64,000 bases of DNA from Aphis gossypii (taxonomy: Eukaryota; Arthropoda; Insecta; Hemiptera; Aphididae). Shown here one piece after another: positions 12,601-24,815 of this stretch. The translations under genes were made by a program, and so were the position numbers. Where the stretch lies: the NCBI RefSeq assembly GCF_020184175.1, contig NC_065531.1:59913213-59977212 (forward strand). The letters run 5' to 3'. Position 1 is the stretch's first letter. Each line of letters begins with the position of its first letter. The notes under the pieces were generated by a model. That model was not told where the DNA came from and did not search any database. It worked only from the letters and a program-made list of their open reading frames with translations.

Positions 12601-14084
12601 TTAAATAAAAATAAACGATGTGTAATCTATACTAAATTATGTAATCGAACGACATTGACTATGACTGAGATCCGGTTTGCTTACCGACCAGGATAACGAT
12701 CTAAAGCAATGACCGTACGTGTTTAGTCAGGGTCAAAGAGATGTTCTGAAAGTTTGTATACGTTGTATTTCATAATTTATAACAACGTATTTTATAATAA
12801 GGTATTGATGCCAGAATATTAAATCGTCGTTTTTTATACTACCATAATATTTTTTTTTACCCGATAACTATTATCTCTCAATCGATAACTTTATTATTAT
12901 AAAATTTATCTATACGTATTTATTTCGTAGTCACCGAAGTTGTCGTATTTTTCATCGAAATCACGCTCTCGGACATACTATAATAATATTATTATCATGT
13001 TTATTATATGTATATCTACTTACTTTATTAAAATACAATTTAAGTTCGTACATTATTAAAAACATTATATAAACTTATTTAGGTACACTTCATTTGGAAT
13101 GATATTAATAATTAACCTACATCTGAGTTTGAGGTATAATTTTAAAATTTATAAGCAAACCACAATTTATGAACTTATACACACGCACACACCACATACG
13201 ATATAATAAACGACTTGTTCGTATTATACTGATGATGACGTATCGTAACTACCGTGTGCATGATAACTGTGTTAGCATTACGGATAGGTGTAAATGTAGT
13301 GTAATGATGTGCGGTTGGAGTGTTGAGCGCCCGGCGACAATAGTGTTGTATTCCATTATTATTACAACACGTCATGTACCTCGCGTCGGGCACACAAGAA
13401 TCTACTATAATATAATAGTTTCTTGTTATCGTGTATAATAATATAATATGTATACTTAATACACTTATGTGTATAAGTTTATATTCACACGGTGTGAACT
13501 GTGACGTTATGTGCAACGAAGACGTGCTGCAGTCGTCATTGTCGCCGCATTACACTATCAAACCGCTTATTGTTGTAAGTCGTTATTATTATACCACCTG
13601 AATTCCGAAAACATAACGTTTTAGATGTACGATGCGTATAGTATGGATGTAGTGAACGTTTTCGGCTATAAATAATAGCGCCCGCAGAGATTCGTTTTTT
13701 ATTAGTCCGAGAAGGCGAGAAAATCGGCTATACAAAAGGAGAATGTCCACGAAAACGAGATAATATTATGTGATTACAATATATTATATTTTGAGTGCTC
13801 TGAGTCCTTGGGACTCACTAGCTATAGACTACTAGAAATGGAAATGCATAAGCCGTACGAGTTTTATTTCGTCTATTATAATTTATTATAGCACATACAT
13901 AACATTGTGAAACTTATTATATAATTAAGTTTTCAAATACTAATATATTTTTTTAAAGAAATTATACGAATTAGAAAAAGTTGAAGCCAGTGAAAATACG
14001 ATATCGTCATTACCGATCGATTACGCAGGTGTGAGGTAGTGTTGACGATAAGCAAATAGAAACGACGTGTTCATATCTTTCCGA
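9623..14084. other. Long AT-rich non-coding stretch
   Basis: No gene is supported. 10-12.3 kb is extremely AT-rich, with many A/T homopolymers. At 13169-13516 the two strands are open for 89 and 113 codons over a moderately CpG-rich patch that includes several AC/GT dinucleotides. No domain or splice structure supports either, and the translations are rich in I, Y, T and H, as expected from random AT-rich sequence. The 14.0 kb end becomes CpG-richer just before the candidate exon at 14085. Confidence 0.6.
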
Positions 14085-14132
14085 ATGGCTCGTAATCGGC
14101 GAGATGTTAAAAGACATAGTAAAGCGCTGCAG
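14085..14132 (+). CDS. Candidate first coding exon ending in a strong donor
   Basis: An ATG opens 16 codons, MARNRRDVKRHSKALQ, that end exactly at CAG|GTACGT (donor GT at 14133-14134), so the exon would end in phase 0. The peptide is strongly basic, and the exon is richer in G+C than the flanks. The frame is also open upstream of the ATG back to a TAA at 14049, so an internal exon start cannot be excluded, but I see no good acceptor. The ATG context is mediocre (C at -3, G at +4). No family is recognised. A matching downstream exon is not certain; a phase-0 continuation exists at 20330 but is weak. Evidence is splice pattern and composition only. Confidence 0.22.
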
Positions 14133-17100
14133 GTACGTTTCTCACGTATATGGAAAATAGACTTGAAACGTGGTGACCAGTGGTGAACGGTCGTTTATGA
14201 TTAAACTAATACGATATTATACATAGGTGTGTGGACATTAAGGAAATACTTACATTATTGCAATACACACGCCTAATAGGTACCTACTTTCACGGTAGTA
14301 TTTTTCAGTAGCGTAAAACGACAATAGAAATCCGACTATTATGCACATAAACACATACACACAGATTTAATTAGAATTTTTACGTCGTTGGTAGCTTTGA
14401 TGGCACCCCTATAACTCCATCACAACTTTTCCTTTAAAAAAAATATATCATTATAGTAATTATTTGGATACTAAAAGTTTACAAGGACTTACAAACGCTC
14501 GACATTTGGTACATATATGTATATACTCGTAAATATGCCAAATCGTCAAGTTTCTTTGCAGTAAAATAACTGTCTAATATAGGAACTTAAGAAAAAACAA
14601 ACCTATTTTGATGATTGTTTTTTTGCGATTAATTTTTTAGAAGCTACAACTCGCTATAGGTTTTATTCTTTTGTCAAATATTTCAATATGCTATCGTATT
14701 AATAAAAAACCGATCAAACTGTATTAATCAAAGCTCAAAACGATGGGCATCTGTACTTCGATCGTGGCCGTAATAGTGTCTTATATTTTTTTAATGTCAT
14801 TTACATATTATACTTTATTCGATAGTGTGACAATAAAATATATTTACGATGGGTTTTTACAACGCGTACCGACAAACGAACGCTGAATAAGCCTCGGGCT
14901 AATTACTGCGGAGCAGAGACAGATTGAATTTTTTATAGCTCAGTCGTAGACTGCGGTATGTTGACTTACATTATAATACAAGTGCGTGGAACGTGATGCG
15001 AAGAAAGCGATCTGTTGCACCACGTCAATATGTTTATATTATATATTTATTGTCGGACGGTTTCGGGGACAAATGATTTCTATCTGACCCAAACCATTTT
15101 CTTCGATTAAAATAAGTATTAAAATTTCATGATGGTATGCATAACTACGTGAAAAACGAAAAAAAATCATCCTGGCACAGAAAGGCGGATTTGATCGTAA
15201 GTACATCCGATTTAAGATTCCATCCGCGGATCGGAGTGCACTCAAGCACATACACGTAATATGTATAAATATAGGTGTATAGCACGCACACGCGTATTAT
15301 CGGTGACGTTTTGGATCTGAAATTATGTGATTATTTTTAGCCCTCTGCACTAGAAGCACTTCTCGGGGTTGTAAATGTGCTTTAAAAGTTTCGTGTGCCA
15401 TCGCGTCATTCGGTAGTAAATTGGTAGTTGTGCGGGGAAAGGGCGTTGCTCTACCGTGGCAACGTCGAATTTACGAAATTTCCATTGTTTTTCCCAGGAT
15501 AAACCCCGATCCGAAACCGTTTTATACAATATAATATAAAGAACGTGACAATAATCGTTTCGGGTTTAGACCGCACCTGAAGCCAGCCGCCCCGCGACGT
15601 GCGAAGAGTGCACTGCAGCCTTTTACACCCTGTTATTTATCGCGCGGTCTTCCATGTTATATTTTCCAGTAATTAGTGCCCAAAGTTCAAACACGTGCAT
15701 GGCCGGTCTTTGTCGTGGCGTATTTTAAACTTTTAACCAAATCCCATATGATATCATACACGGGAATGGCGAGGAATCGCTTGTGGCACCCAAAGTGTCG
15801 TTTAAATATCTTTTGTGTCTAAATATTTATGAACGCGGGGTGACTTACCGTGACTCGCTACCGTTTTCCTCTGTTAGTTAAACGAGAAAATGATAGAATG
15901 CGGTGTGCCGCTCTGTAATATATCGTGTAAATATAGTAATAGTAAATTTAATATTACAAGAGTGCATCGTGTAATTTCTTCATAGTGCTTGTCATGTATT
16001 ATTACGAACGAATAGCCGGCGCATCGTAGTGCAACGTGGACGCAAAAAGCAAAAAAAAAAAAAAAATCATTAGGTACCTACTATTTTTTACACGCAATGA
16101 TGATCAGCATTTTGTACATACATTTCTTACGTTTTCAAAGAAAAATATGAAAAAAAGACTGTTATTATGAATTGAACTCACCTTATATTATATTCATATT
16201 TATGCGATCTAGATCTAATATGTATAAAGAATATGTAGGTACCTACCAATATATCATATTATAATATTTGTTTTTTATTCACCGCTGACTCTCTATAATA
16301 GTCGATTAACGTGTTATGCCTATCCATATGAATAAATGCACTGTTTTGTTGTTAGTGTTCAGCTATAATCTTATCGGCTGCAGTTCATTCACACAAGCAT
16401 ATTACAAAAGTTGAAGGTCTAACCTACTTCGTAGAAAACAAAAACTTAATTTTACTATTTTATTTTATATTATTGATGTATCAGGTTTTATTAACTTACT
16501 ACCTATACAAGTATTTTTGTAGTTTGTATTTTAATTTAATTTTTCTACTCAAAATTCAATACAATCAAATACTAGGTGATGGGGCGATAAAAACAATGTA
16601 TAATTTATATTTTTATACTAAAAATCGTACAATGGTCAATATTAGGTACCTATACCTATATATCATTATTAATCGCGTGTGCATGTAGGTTTAGTCATGA
16701 GTAGGTACTCTATGCATTAAGTATTTAAAAATACATAATTTAATAGTATGCTGCGGGCCTGCAGGTCCACAATGAATATTATTCCCAGACAATACGCACC
16801 TTATGTGATCGAATAACTTAACGATAATTAACCTTTTTGATCGTGAAACGATTCGGGGATGTATTATCATATTTTTAGGTATTTATTTATCTGCTTGTCC
16901 GATATATTATTTCGAAAGAAGTCTAAAATTTCGAACGTACCTACCTATTATAATATTTTTGCATTGATATAATATTATATAGTTCATCGGTTCACGTGTA
17001 GCCGTCGACGACGATTACCTATTTACCTGTTCTATTGTTTCAACGGTATTATTATTTTTTTTGTGTACTTCACCGGAGCATATCGCGTCATTTAAACGCA

Positions 17101-17230
17101 CGAATAAACGATTAATTTCGATTAAGTATCGCGACTAGTAGTGTAGTTTAGTTTAGTAGTGTTTGGTGATCCGGTCGCGGCAGACCGTCTCTTCGACATA
17201 ACCATTTCTGGAATAATTCGATAATCGCTC
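14133..17230. other. Mixed DNA with a CpG-richer patch at 15.2-15.7 kb
   Basis: No gene is supported. The patch at about 15.18-15.72 kb is G+C-richer. Minus-strand frames there are open for up to about 60 codons after a possible acceptor at 15316/15317, and a good plus-strand acceptor (pyrimidine tract ending CCCAG) precedes 15498, but no paired donors are convincing. A poly-A run of about 18 lies near 16050. GTAGGTACCTAC-type palindromes recur near 14280, 16073, 16238 and 16645. Confidence 0.55.
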
Positions 17231-17236
17231 AGACCG

Positions 17237-17265
17237 TATAAATAGGTATTATATATTTATACAGT
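17237..17265 (+). promoter_or_regulatory. Possible TATA-type core promoter
   Basis: TATAAATA (17237-17244) is followed 26 bases after its first T by TACAGTTT, a fair initiator match with its A at 17263. The upstream 150 bases are CpG-richer than average. No coding exon follows within easy reach, and TATAAATA is not rare in DNA this AT-rich, so this is tentative. Confidence 0.15.
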
Positions 17266-17269
17266 TTTT

Positions 17270-20200
17270 GTATCTCGTTTATTGTTATGCAATATTATAC
17301 TAATGCAAAAATAATATTGTAGCGCATTACAAACGTATAAATTAGTCTGAGCGAAAAAAAAGGCTCCCTTTTCCTTTGTGTTGTGTGAACTATTTCGAAT
17401 AGCTTAGAATGTTATTTTGTATTATTATGATTATTTCTTCGCTGCTGCCAAGTGAATAAATATGATATTAAAACAGAGTAAGTTTTATTAACGATGAATG
17501 AATAACGATCGGCCTCCGTATACATTAAAAACACCAGGAAATTAACAACAGCTATATATTACTGTTGCTGGGATAAAAATGAATTTACTCGCGGGAATAA
17601 AATTGTATGCCGTGAATATACATGTTTTACGTTCGTATCAGTAATGCAATATATAACATTCCCGTCGGACAAATGTGTGACTTCATGAAATTAATTGAGT
17701 TCAACTCATTTGCTCAATTACCTAAAATAAATGTGAAATTCACGAATGTGAGTATACGATATTTGGTTGAAGCCAGATTGCGAACGTTTTATTTTGTTTT
17801 GTAATACTATTATAAACAATTGTCAGTTTATCAAAAAGATTTTATTTTAGGTAGTAAAAAATGAAAAATATTGCAAACGTTTGTTTCAATGGTGTTGTCA
17901 AATCAATTTGTATGGATTAATAATACTTAAAGTCTGAGCTTGAGTTTTTTTTTTAAATCGAAACCACTACCTAATTAATATGTTGTACAGGATACAGGAT
18001 ACAGATTGTGAAACTGACCGTTGGATTATAATATACTTGTTTGACCTATTGGTAGTGTAGTTAATACATCCTTAGTAATTATTAGAGATACGATTTAGAA
18101 TTTAGAAGTTTAATTTACATATAATTAGGTACATTTTTTTTATATAATTTATTGTACTTTAAGTATAAAGTTAAATTGCAATTTTTTATATTATAATATT
18201 TTACCGATTTAATTATATTAATAAATATAATAATTAAAAATAAGTAAATAAGTCTATTTTTTAATTGTTTAATTGTTTGTAGTTATTTACTACTTTATCT
18301 ATTAATGACAAATATGTGAAGTATGTAATTTAATATGAGGTTCAGAAATATTAAATATTTTTATGTTATTTCTATTCAATATTTTAAACATTTTTTTCTT
18401 TATAATAATCATTATGAATTAAGTTATGAAGAATTGAGTTTCGATGAGGGGGCATTATTTTTAAACTAAATTTCAGATTTACTGATGATTCTTATATTAT
18501 ACCCTTATAATGTTAAATCGAAGTATGATCTAGCAACGTTGCATTGAAAAAGGTAGGTTAAAAGATCGCAATCGTGTTTCACTAACGATATTTTAATCCG
18601 AAAAATTGTATAATATAGTAATGCTGTATTTTCAGAACCTATTTAATAGCTTATTATTACTACCCCGGGATTTGAATATGAGTGTTTCTGTTGATAGATA
18701 CATGTTCTGAAATTCTCTATTATTTTCTTTGATACTTTAATTTAAAATTATGCGTTTACAATCCATTAAAAAATTGTTCTTATTCATTATACAACACCGT
18801 TCCACTTATATATTCAGTATATTTTGCTATGGGGCTCGTCTTTTTTTTTGTCATTCACCGTTTACCAACATGCAGCAACATAACATATAATTTGTATGTC
18901 TTTCTCAATAAAACACACTTTTGTCAGCACCAGCACTTCACACATCATTTGTGTAATAACCTATTATAGACAGGTCCGTATTGTGTAACTTACTAAAATA
19001 TTTTAATAAACTGCGTGATTTCACCATTTTTTTTCCTAATGGAACGGCATCGTTAAGATGTAAAACTAACGTTATTTTTACTCAGATTTATTGTTAACGG
19101 AACGGGGAAACTTATAATAATACACCCCTAAACAATTTCAATAAATTCTATACAGATGTTTAATAATCTACTTTGAAAATACGCTAAAAGTCATTTTTAA
19201 ACATCTTTTTATATATAGGTTTTGATTTTATTACATATAATTGTTTAAGTTATCAAACAAAAATTAACATTAAATTGAGAATAATCGGCTCTTGGCATAA
19301 AATATAACGCATTAATCATATACGCGATATACCATAAAAACGATGTATATATATACATATATATATAAGAAGCGTTTATACTTTATACTGCCGTTGAATA
19401 GAACCAACAAATGCAAAGTACGATTTTATAATATACTTTTATTCGCAGACGCAATAATGGATTTTCTAACAAAGCCAACATTGCATGATAAATAATGCAA
19501 AATTCATAAAATTCCCAGTCTACGTATAATGTAATAACGTAATCATTTTATGTACAGATTTTTCATTTTTGTTTTGAAAATACATTTTTTCCCTTTTTTA
19601 AAAAACATTTCGAATAATCGTACACGCTACGGAACGAACACTATATTTTAATTGTATCTTCAATTAATGTATAATATATGACTTGACGACGTATTTACGA
19701 AGACGCATAGTATAATACTTATATACCACATTATGGTATTAACTCCGTATATTATTATATATGTGATAAATAAAAAAGGCGTAGTAACGTTTACATAATT
19801 TAATGCCAAGTATTATTATTATTTTTTTTATTTACATTTATAGTTGTATAATATTATGATATTCACCGTGAAGTGCTATAGAAAATATTGTGTTAAACGT
19901 TTCGTTAACATATCGTCAACACAATAATATAATGACATTTCGTATCAAACAATCCGGTCGATGAAAGTAATACGTTCCATAATGCATTCACATATATCTA
20001 TATAATAATAATGTTATATTATACTTACGTTATTGTCGTATAGGTATTATCTATGCGCCACAGTATCACATATTATATACAGTAAATCGTACAAGTATGT
20101 GAAATTGGTGACCATATTGTATTGACGGAGGTACGCATTTTCATCAATGCACTTTTATTTCGATTCGAGTGCGTTATTGTGTCCACGTCTTGTAGTCGTA

Positions 20201-20329
20201 TCTACGTATAACGCACGGGAAATCGTCGATGTTTGGATATAGCCTAACACTGTGCACACATTATACCAGTGAATTTTAAATTTGAGGATGACTAAACTAA
20301 AGTATCGGTCTTTGGATTTCTATTTTCAG
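17270..20329. other. AT-rich non-coding DNA
   Basis: I see nothing gene-like. Several pyrimidine tracts ending in CAG or TAG occur (for example before 18470 and 18630), but they are followed immediately by stop codons in all frames. Confidence 0.65.
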
Positions 20330-20380
20330 CGTTACAAAGCCACAGTGGGTATTTGTACCGTGCGTGAATCGGTTGTTTGA
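20330..20380 (+). other. Possible 3' exon after a strong acceptor
   Basis: A good acceptor (TTTCTATTTTCAG, ending at 20329) is followed by a G+C-richer stretch. In the frame that would continue a phase-0 exon it reads RYKATVGICTVRESVV and then TGA. A second frame is open for 17 codons. There is no clear polyadenylation signal just downstream. The minus strand is also open across this patch (20332-20583, 83 codons). I recognise neither product. It may equally be a chance acceptor. Confidence 0.15.
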
Positions 20381-20583
20381 ATGATTCGACGACGTGACCC
20401 AAAACGGCCAAAACACACAGGAGCTAGTTTATGGTTTTTAATATTGATTCGGTGTAAAACGACCGAAGAAAAGCGTTTTTCTTGTGAATACAATTTGCCG
20501 TACTCTATATATACATAAAAAAGAATTTTAAATGGATACCGACAATTTACTATGTACGAGTATAATAGGTGCATAAATTGCAC

Positions 20584-23500
20584 CTAATACCTAAATTGAT
20601 AAAAGCAAAAACATTAACGGTTTTTAAATATAATCTCCTTTTAAATAATGGTAAAACTATGAGATAAGTGTACATAAACTAATTTATTTTTGAAAAGCTC
20701 TAACTGTCTTAGATTTTTTTTAATAGTCCTTGTGTGAATTAGTTATATGTTTAGAAACTTAGGTACAATTAGTTGTATATTAAACTAAAAAGACGATATT
20801 TTTCATTATCATATGGCTTACTTATGAAACAAAATCAGCATATATTATGTGCCTAAATAGTAAACATATTATCTATAAGAAATTGTATGTATCTACTATA
20901 CTTAAATTTAAAGCATTGATAATAACATAATGATGGGCAAAGTTTTTGTTAGGTTATTAGTTTTAATAGGGCGTAAGAAAATAATTAATAAGGATCATTA
21001 TAGATATTAGACAAATAGAACTAGACTAAAACTGTAATCTATGAACTAATTGAATAATGAAACGAAACTAGTAAGTAGGTTTAGGATAGAGTTAAATACT
21101 TGCTAAGTAATAATTATTAAATTGTAGGTGAATACCTATAATATATTTCTCAAAACAATATTTCTTAGAATAATGTCTGATTATAATATTATTATGTTAT
21201 TTGTATCAAAGTATACATTCATAATTTTGATAAATTGTAATACATTTTTATTATCAGATAAACTATCATTGATTATAAATGTTAAATAAATAATAATCAA
21301 TGATAATATACAGTGAATTATATTAGTTAAATACCAATTTGTCTGATTAAAAAATTTAAGATTTTAAAATTGATATTCTATTACAATTAGATATCTACTT
21401 ATTTTAAACTTTTTTGGATTATCCTTGTTTCTTTATTCTTCATTATTTTTAATTTTATATTTTTTATGAGTTTTTATTTTTATAGATAACATTCGTTTTT
21501 AATATCATTTTGACATCTTATCTTCAAACATGTAATTTTAAATTCAACTAAGTAAATTATTTTTGTTTTACTCATTTTATAGGTAATTTTTAAATATTAC
21601 CTGAAATACAAAATTAGTGCTTTTATTTTAGTATTTTCTCAGTAACTCCATTAAGATCATTACTCCATTATAGATACGGGATAAGAAACAATGACTTTTG
21701 ATACACTTATAGTGTTTACTTCATAACATAAATTATTCTAATTAAAATAAATTACTTTGCCTTACGATAGTTTAGACATTAATGTTGTACTGCTTCGGAA
21801 AATGTCTAAATCCAGTGATAAATCATTTGAATTGTATCGTATCTTTAAGCCAACTTGCAATATAATCAATATGCCTTTCATTTTTTATGAGTGCTTCGAT
21901 CATGAGTAAAGTTAAGATTTTGTAGGTATTTGGTTTTATTCTACCGGTCTATACAAAGCTATGTCAGCTATAAACTGAATTTATATCACATATAAAATAA
22001 AATATAAAATACAAGAAATTTTGCTTTTTACTTAATTTATGCTTTTTTTTGTTATTTTTGAGGTTCCGTTTTGCTTATTTTCCTCTTACTTTTTTAATAT
22101 TTTCTAAATCAATATGTATCTTAAATATTTTAAAAGCCTATTTTATTTTTTGTTTCAAAAATACTTAAGCTTATAATAGGCAATGATCATAGAACCAATA
22201 TATTAAATTCAAAAAATAAAAATAATACGATTTTTAGGTTTTATTTAAATAATTTGTAATGCGTTTTTGGTACTTTTTTAAGTTTTTAGTAGTGATATTA
22301 TGATTTTTAAATTTTAAGGAATCGATTTTATGCAAAGTTGGAGGGTCTATTCCATATAACTACATTATTTAAATTACCAATCGTAACCCAAATCAGTGCA
22401 ATACTATACCTCATTAAAAAATCCCTTTTAACACATATACACTCACAAATACCTTAAAAGCGGTCGCGGTCGATTAAGAATTTGTTTATGGCTTTAAATG
22501 GATTAAAAAGATCGAAATTAAATTGAAAAGTATTACAAATGAACTTCGCAGTCTATAACGAAATGCTACCAAAATGTGTACGAGGTATATACATTTGTTT
22601 TGTATGTGTGTGTTAATATTGTAACTTCGATATATTCTATAAACAAATATTATTGTTATTTGTTATATCACAGGTGTGACAATCATATGATTTCTAGACG
22701 CCTTTATATTTTATAACAATTAACAGTGCATTTTGTCGTAGATATATCTATTAGTATTATGACTATATCGGCAGACCGGATAACCCACTGGCATTACGTC
22801 GACTGACACTATACCTCAATATTTTGTTATATAATTATTTGGGTTTTTAAAATTAATTTTCGTTTGCCACGGAAATTTGGAACCAATCGTTTGACGAAAA
22901 TCACGCCAATTACGAAATCTTACTGCACTGCTGCACTAGAATCACATGCGCCTGTGAAATAATAGTGACGATAATTGTTTTCATCATCGTCCACAATCGA
23001 CGGTCACATACATAATAATATAATATGTATCCGAGTACACTCATAACTACCTATCCATTCAATATGACCGATATTTTAGCGCATTGTGTTTGCAAACGGC
23101 GTTGTAAGAGTACAATACCTGCCTATATGTATAATATACCATATAGACATAATATTATATTGCTTTATTATTCGTTGTATATATTATTATACTCGCCTAG
23201 TCATCGTCGTCGGTCGAACCGTATAGGCGCTATGTGTATGACGCGATTGATATTACTGCGTGTGGTTATTATCGTTATTTTATTATATTTTATTACCTAC
23301 TGTTATAAATCGTCGTCGTGATAAACGTTTGCTGGGGCTAAACGTATATAATTTATTGTGATTTCATTGTATTATTACGGCGATACTCGGAAAAACGCGT
23401 GGCGTTCAATCGGCCCGAATAATCATTATCAGTGATAAAATTACTACAATAATAATGATAAATAGGTGAAAATCTTCCAGAATCCCCCTAAAGTGGGGAG

Positions 23501-24375
23501 TGTAAAATAAAAAAAAAATAACAAAAACGTTTTCAATGTGTAACGCGCGCGGCATTGTCACGCCAAGAATGAACGATAATAATAATAAATAGGTTAGGTA
23601 TAAGGTACAGTAATATTTTATACGTTATGTTTATCGTATATACTGCGCTGCAGATTATCGTCTTTGGCAGGTTACACATCACACGTGCCCATTAGCCGTA
23701 CGTCACGTGTGTTCATCGTCTTTCCCATTACGATGTCATAATATATAACACGAAAATATTATAATGCATCATTCGTACACAGTTATAATTGTAATGCATT
23801 TGCGGTCGGTTTGTTTTTACGTAATCGGAAAAAAAACGGATTCCTATTCGAATGCGATGAACAAAAAACTAGAAACAGCGTGCCGTTATTATTGGGACGA
23901 AAACGCAGGCGTTGCACTAGCCAAATGTTTACAATACATAATAATAATAATGTATAATGTATAATATATAATAATTACGTCAGAACACCAAATGTCTTGA
24001 CTCGTAATTCGTAAGACACGGAAACTACGACGTGGTCACAGCCATAAAATTACAATATGTATTATTAAAACGTTACAAATTACATGTAAATACGCATCGC
24101 ATGTTCTCGTGCAATCATATTATATCGCGGAAAATGGTATAATATAACATCGTCCGACATAACGTTCCGCTTTGATGACGACGCACACATTTCGCGTACG
24201 ATTTTAATTGGCGATGGGTCTTATGCGGCGACGGCATGACAGATCCAAGTAATTGAAAATATGGTCTTTTAATATTATACCGAACGGTTGTTCAAAAGTC
24301 AGAATTTGAATAAATGCAAAATTAAAGACGAAAACGTGGTAGACCGTGCACAGTGAATCACTATATATGTACTGT
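20584..24375. other. AT-rich non-coding DNA
   Basis: 20.6-22.5 kb is extremely AT-rich. CpG content rises from about 22.8 kb. Frames at 23025-23321 (98 codons, hydrophobic, many I/L/Y) and 23764-23964 have no domain or splice context. A 13-bp-stem inverted repeat lies at 21264-21305. Confidence 0.6.
21264..21305. repeat. Inverted repeat, 13-bp perfect stem
   Basis: TATCATTGATTAT (21264-21276) pairs with ATAATCAATGATA (21293-21305) across a 16-base loop. The stem is entirely AT-rich apart from two G/C pairs. It could form a cruciform or be a degraded MITE core. No flanking duplication was recognised. Confidence 0.6.
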
Positions 24376-24651
24376 TCAGTAATTAAACCATTCACGATCC
24401 CAAACCATGTTCCGGCTGTTTAATACGTTGCAAAGCGAGTAACTTAACGGAATTAACTCAAAGTAGATAAATAAATCGGTACGCGCTCCGAGTTTGCGAA
24501 GCCTATTCTCTATATAGTCTATATACGTCTCGTATTCAGTGCAGCGAAATTCTCTAAGTGCGCGAGCGTGTGGGATTTTAAACTTCGCAAACTTTGTTTT
24601 CCGTGTCCGTTTGCACTTCGATCGGCTACACACGAAGAATTCTAATCGCAT
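24376..24651 (-). CDS. Unrecognised 91-codon open frame
   Basis: The frame starts at an ATG at 24651 and ends in TAA. It is basic at first (CSRSKCKRTRKTKFAKFK) and then mixed, including the segment YETYIDYIENRLRKLGARTD, and ends with an aromatic-rich tail. The same frame is open upstream of the ATG to a TAG that follows GCATTT, which could serve as a weak acceptor. The opposite strand is also open (24594-24815). The amino-acid mix looks more protein-like than most frames in the window, but I recognise no domain. A plus-strand TATATAG plus ATTCAGT initiator-like pair (24511-24540) overlaps it, so the patch may be a promoter region instead. Confidence 0.15.
   Translation of the reverse strand: MRLEFFVCSRSKCKRTRKTKFAKFKIPHARALREFRCTEYETYIDYIENRLRKLGARTDLFIYFELIPLSYSLCNVLNSRNMVWDREWFNY
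24511..24540 (+). promoter_or_regulatory. Possible TATA plus initiator pair
   Basis: TATATAG begins at 24511 and is followed by TATTCAGT with its A at 24538, a close match to the arthropod TCAGT initiator, 27 bases from the first T of the TATA. The surrounding DNA is CpG-richer than average. No clear downstream exon is seen. Confidence 0.18.
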
Positions 24652-24815
24652 ATTTTTTGATCGCGAGTGACTTGCAACGTCGTATTGAAACTGCTAAATG
24701 CGCTACGAAGATCGCGTTTTACGCTCGAACTATCTACAGAGAAGTTATCTGTTCTAAAAATTGTAGTTTTGGATGGCTAAAATTATCTTTCAAACCACTG
24801 CCCCGAATTCGTTAA

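Noticed and set aside
13169..13516. 89- and 113-codon frames on opposite strands
   Set aside because: They are mirror-open frames in a modestly GC-rich patch with no splice, start-context or domain support.
16182..16220. AAG|GTGAGT on the minus strand
   Set aside because: A perfect donor, but the preceding sequence is pure AT-rich DNA with only a weak acceptor. A couple of such 9-mers are expected by chance in 64 kb.
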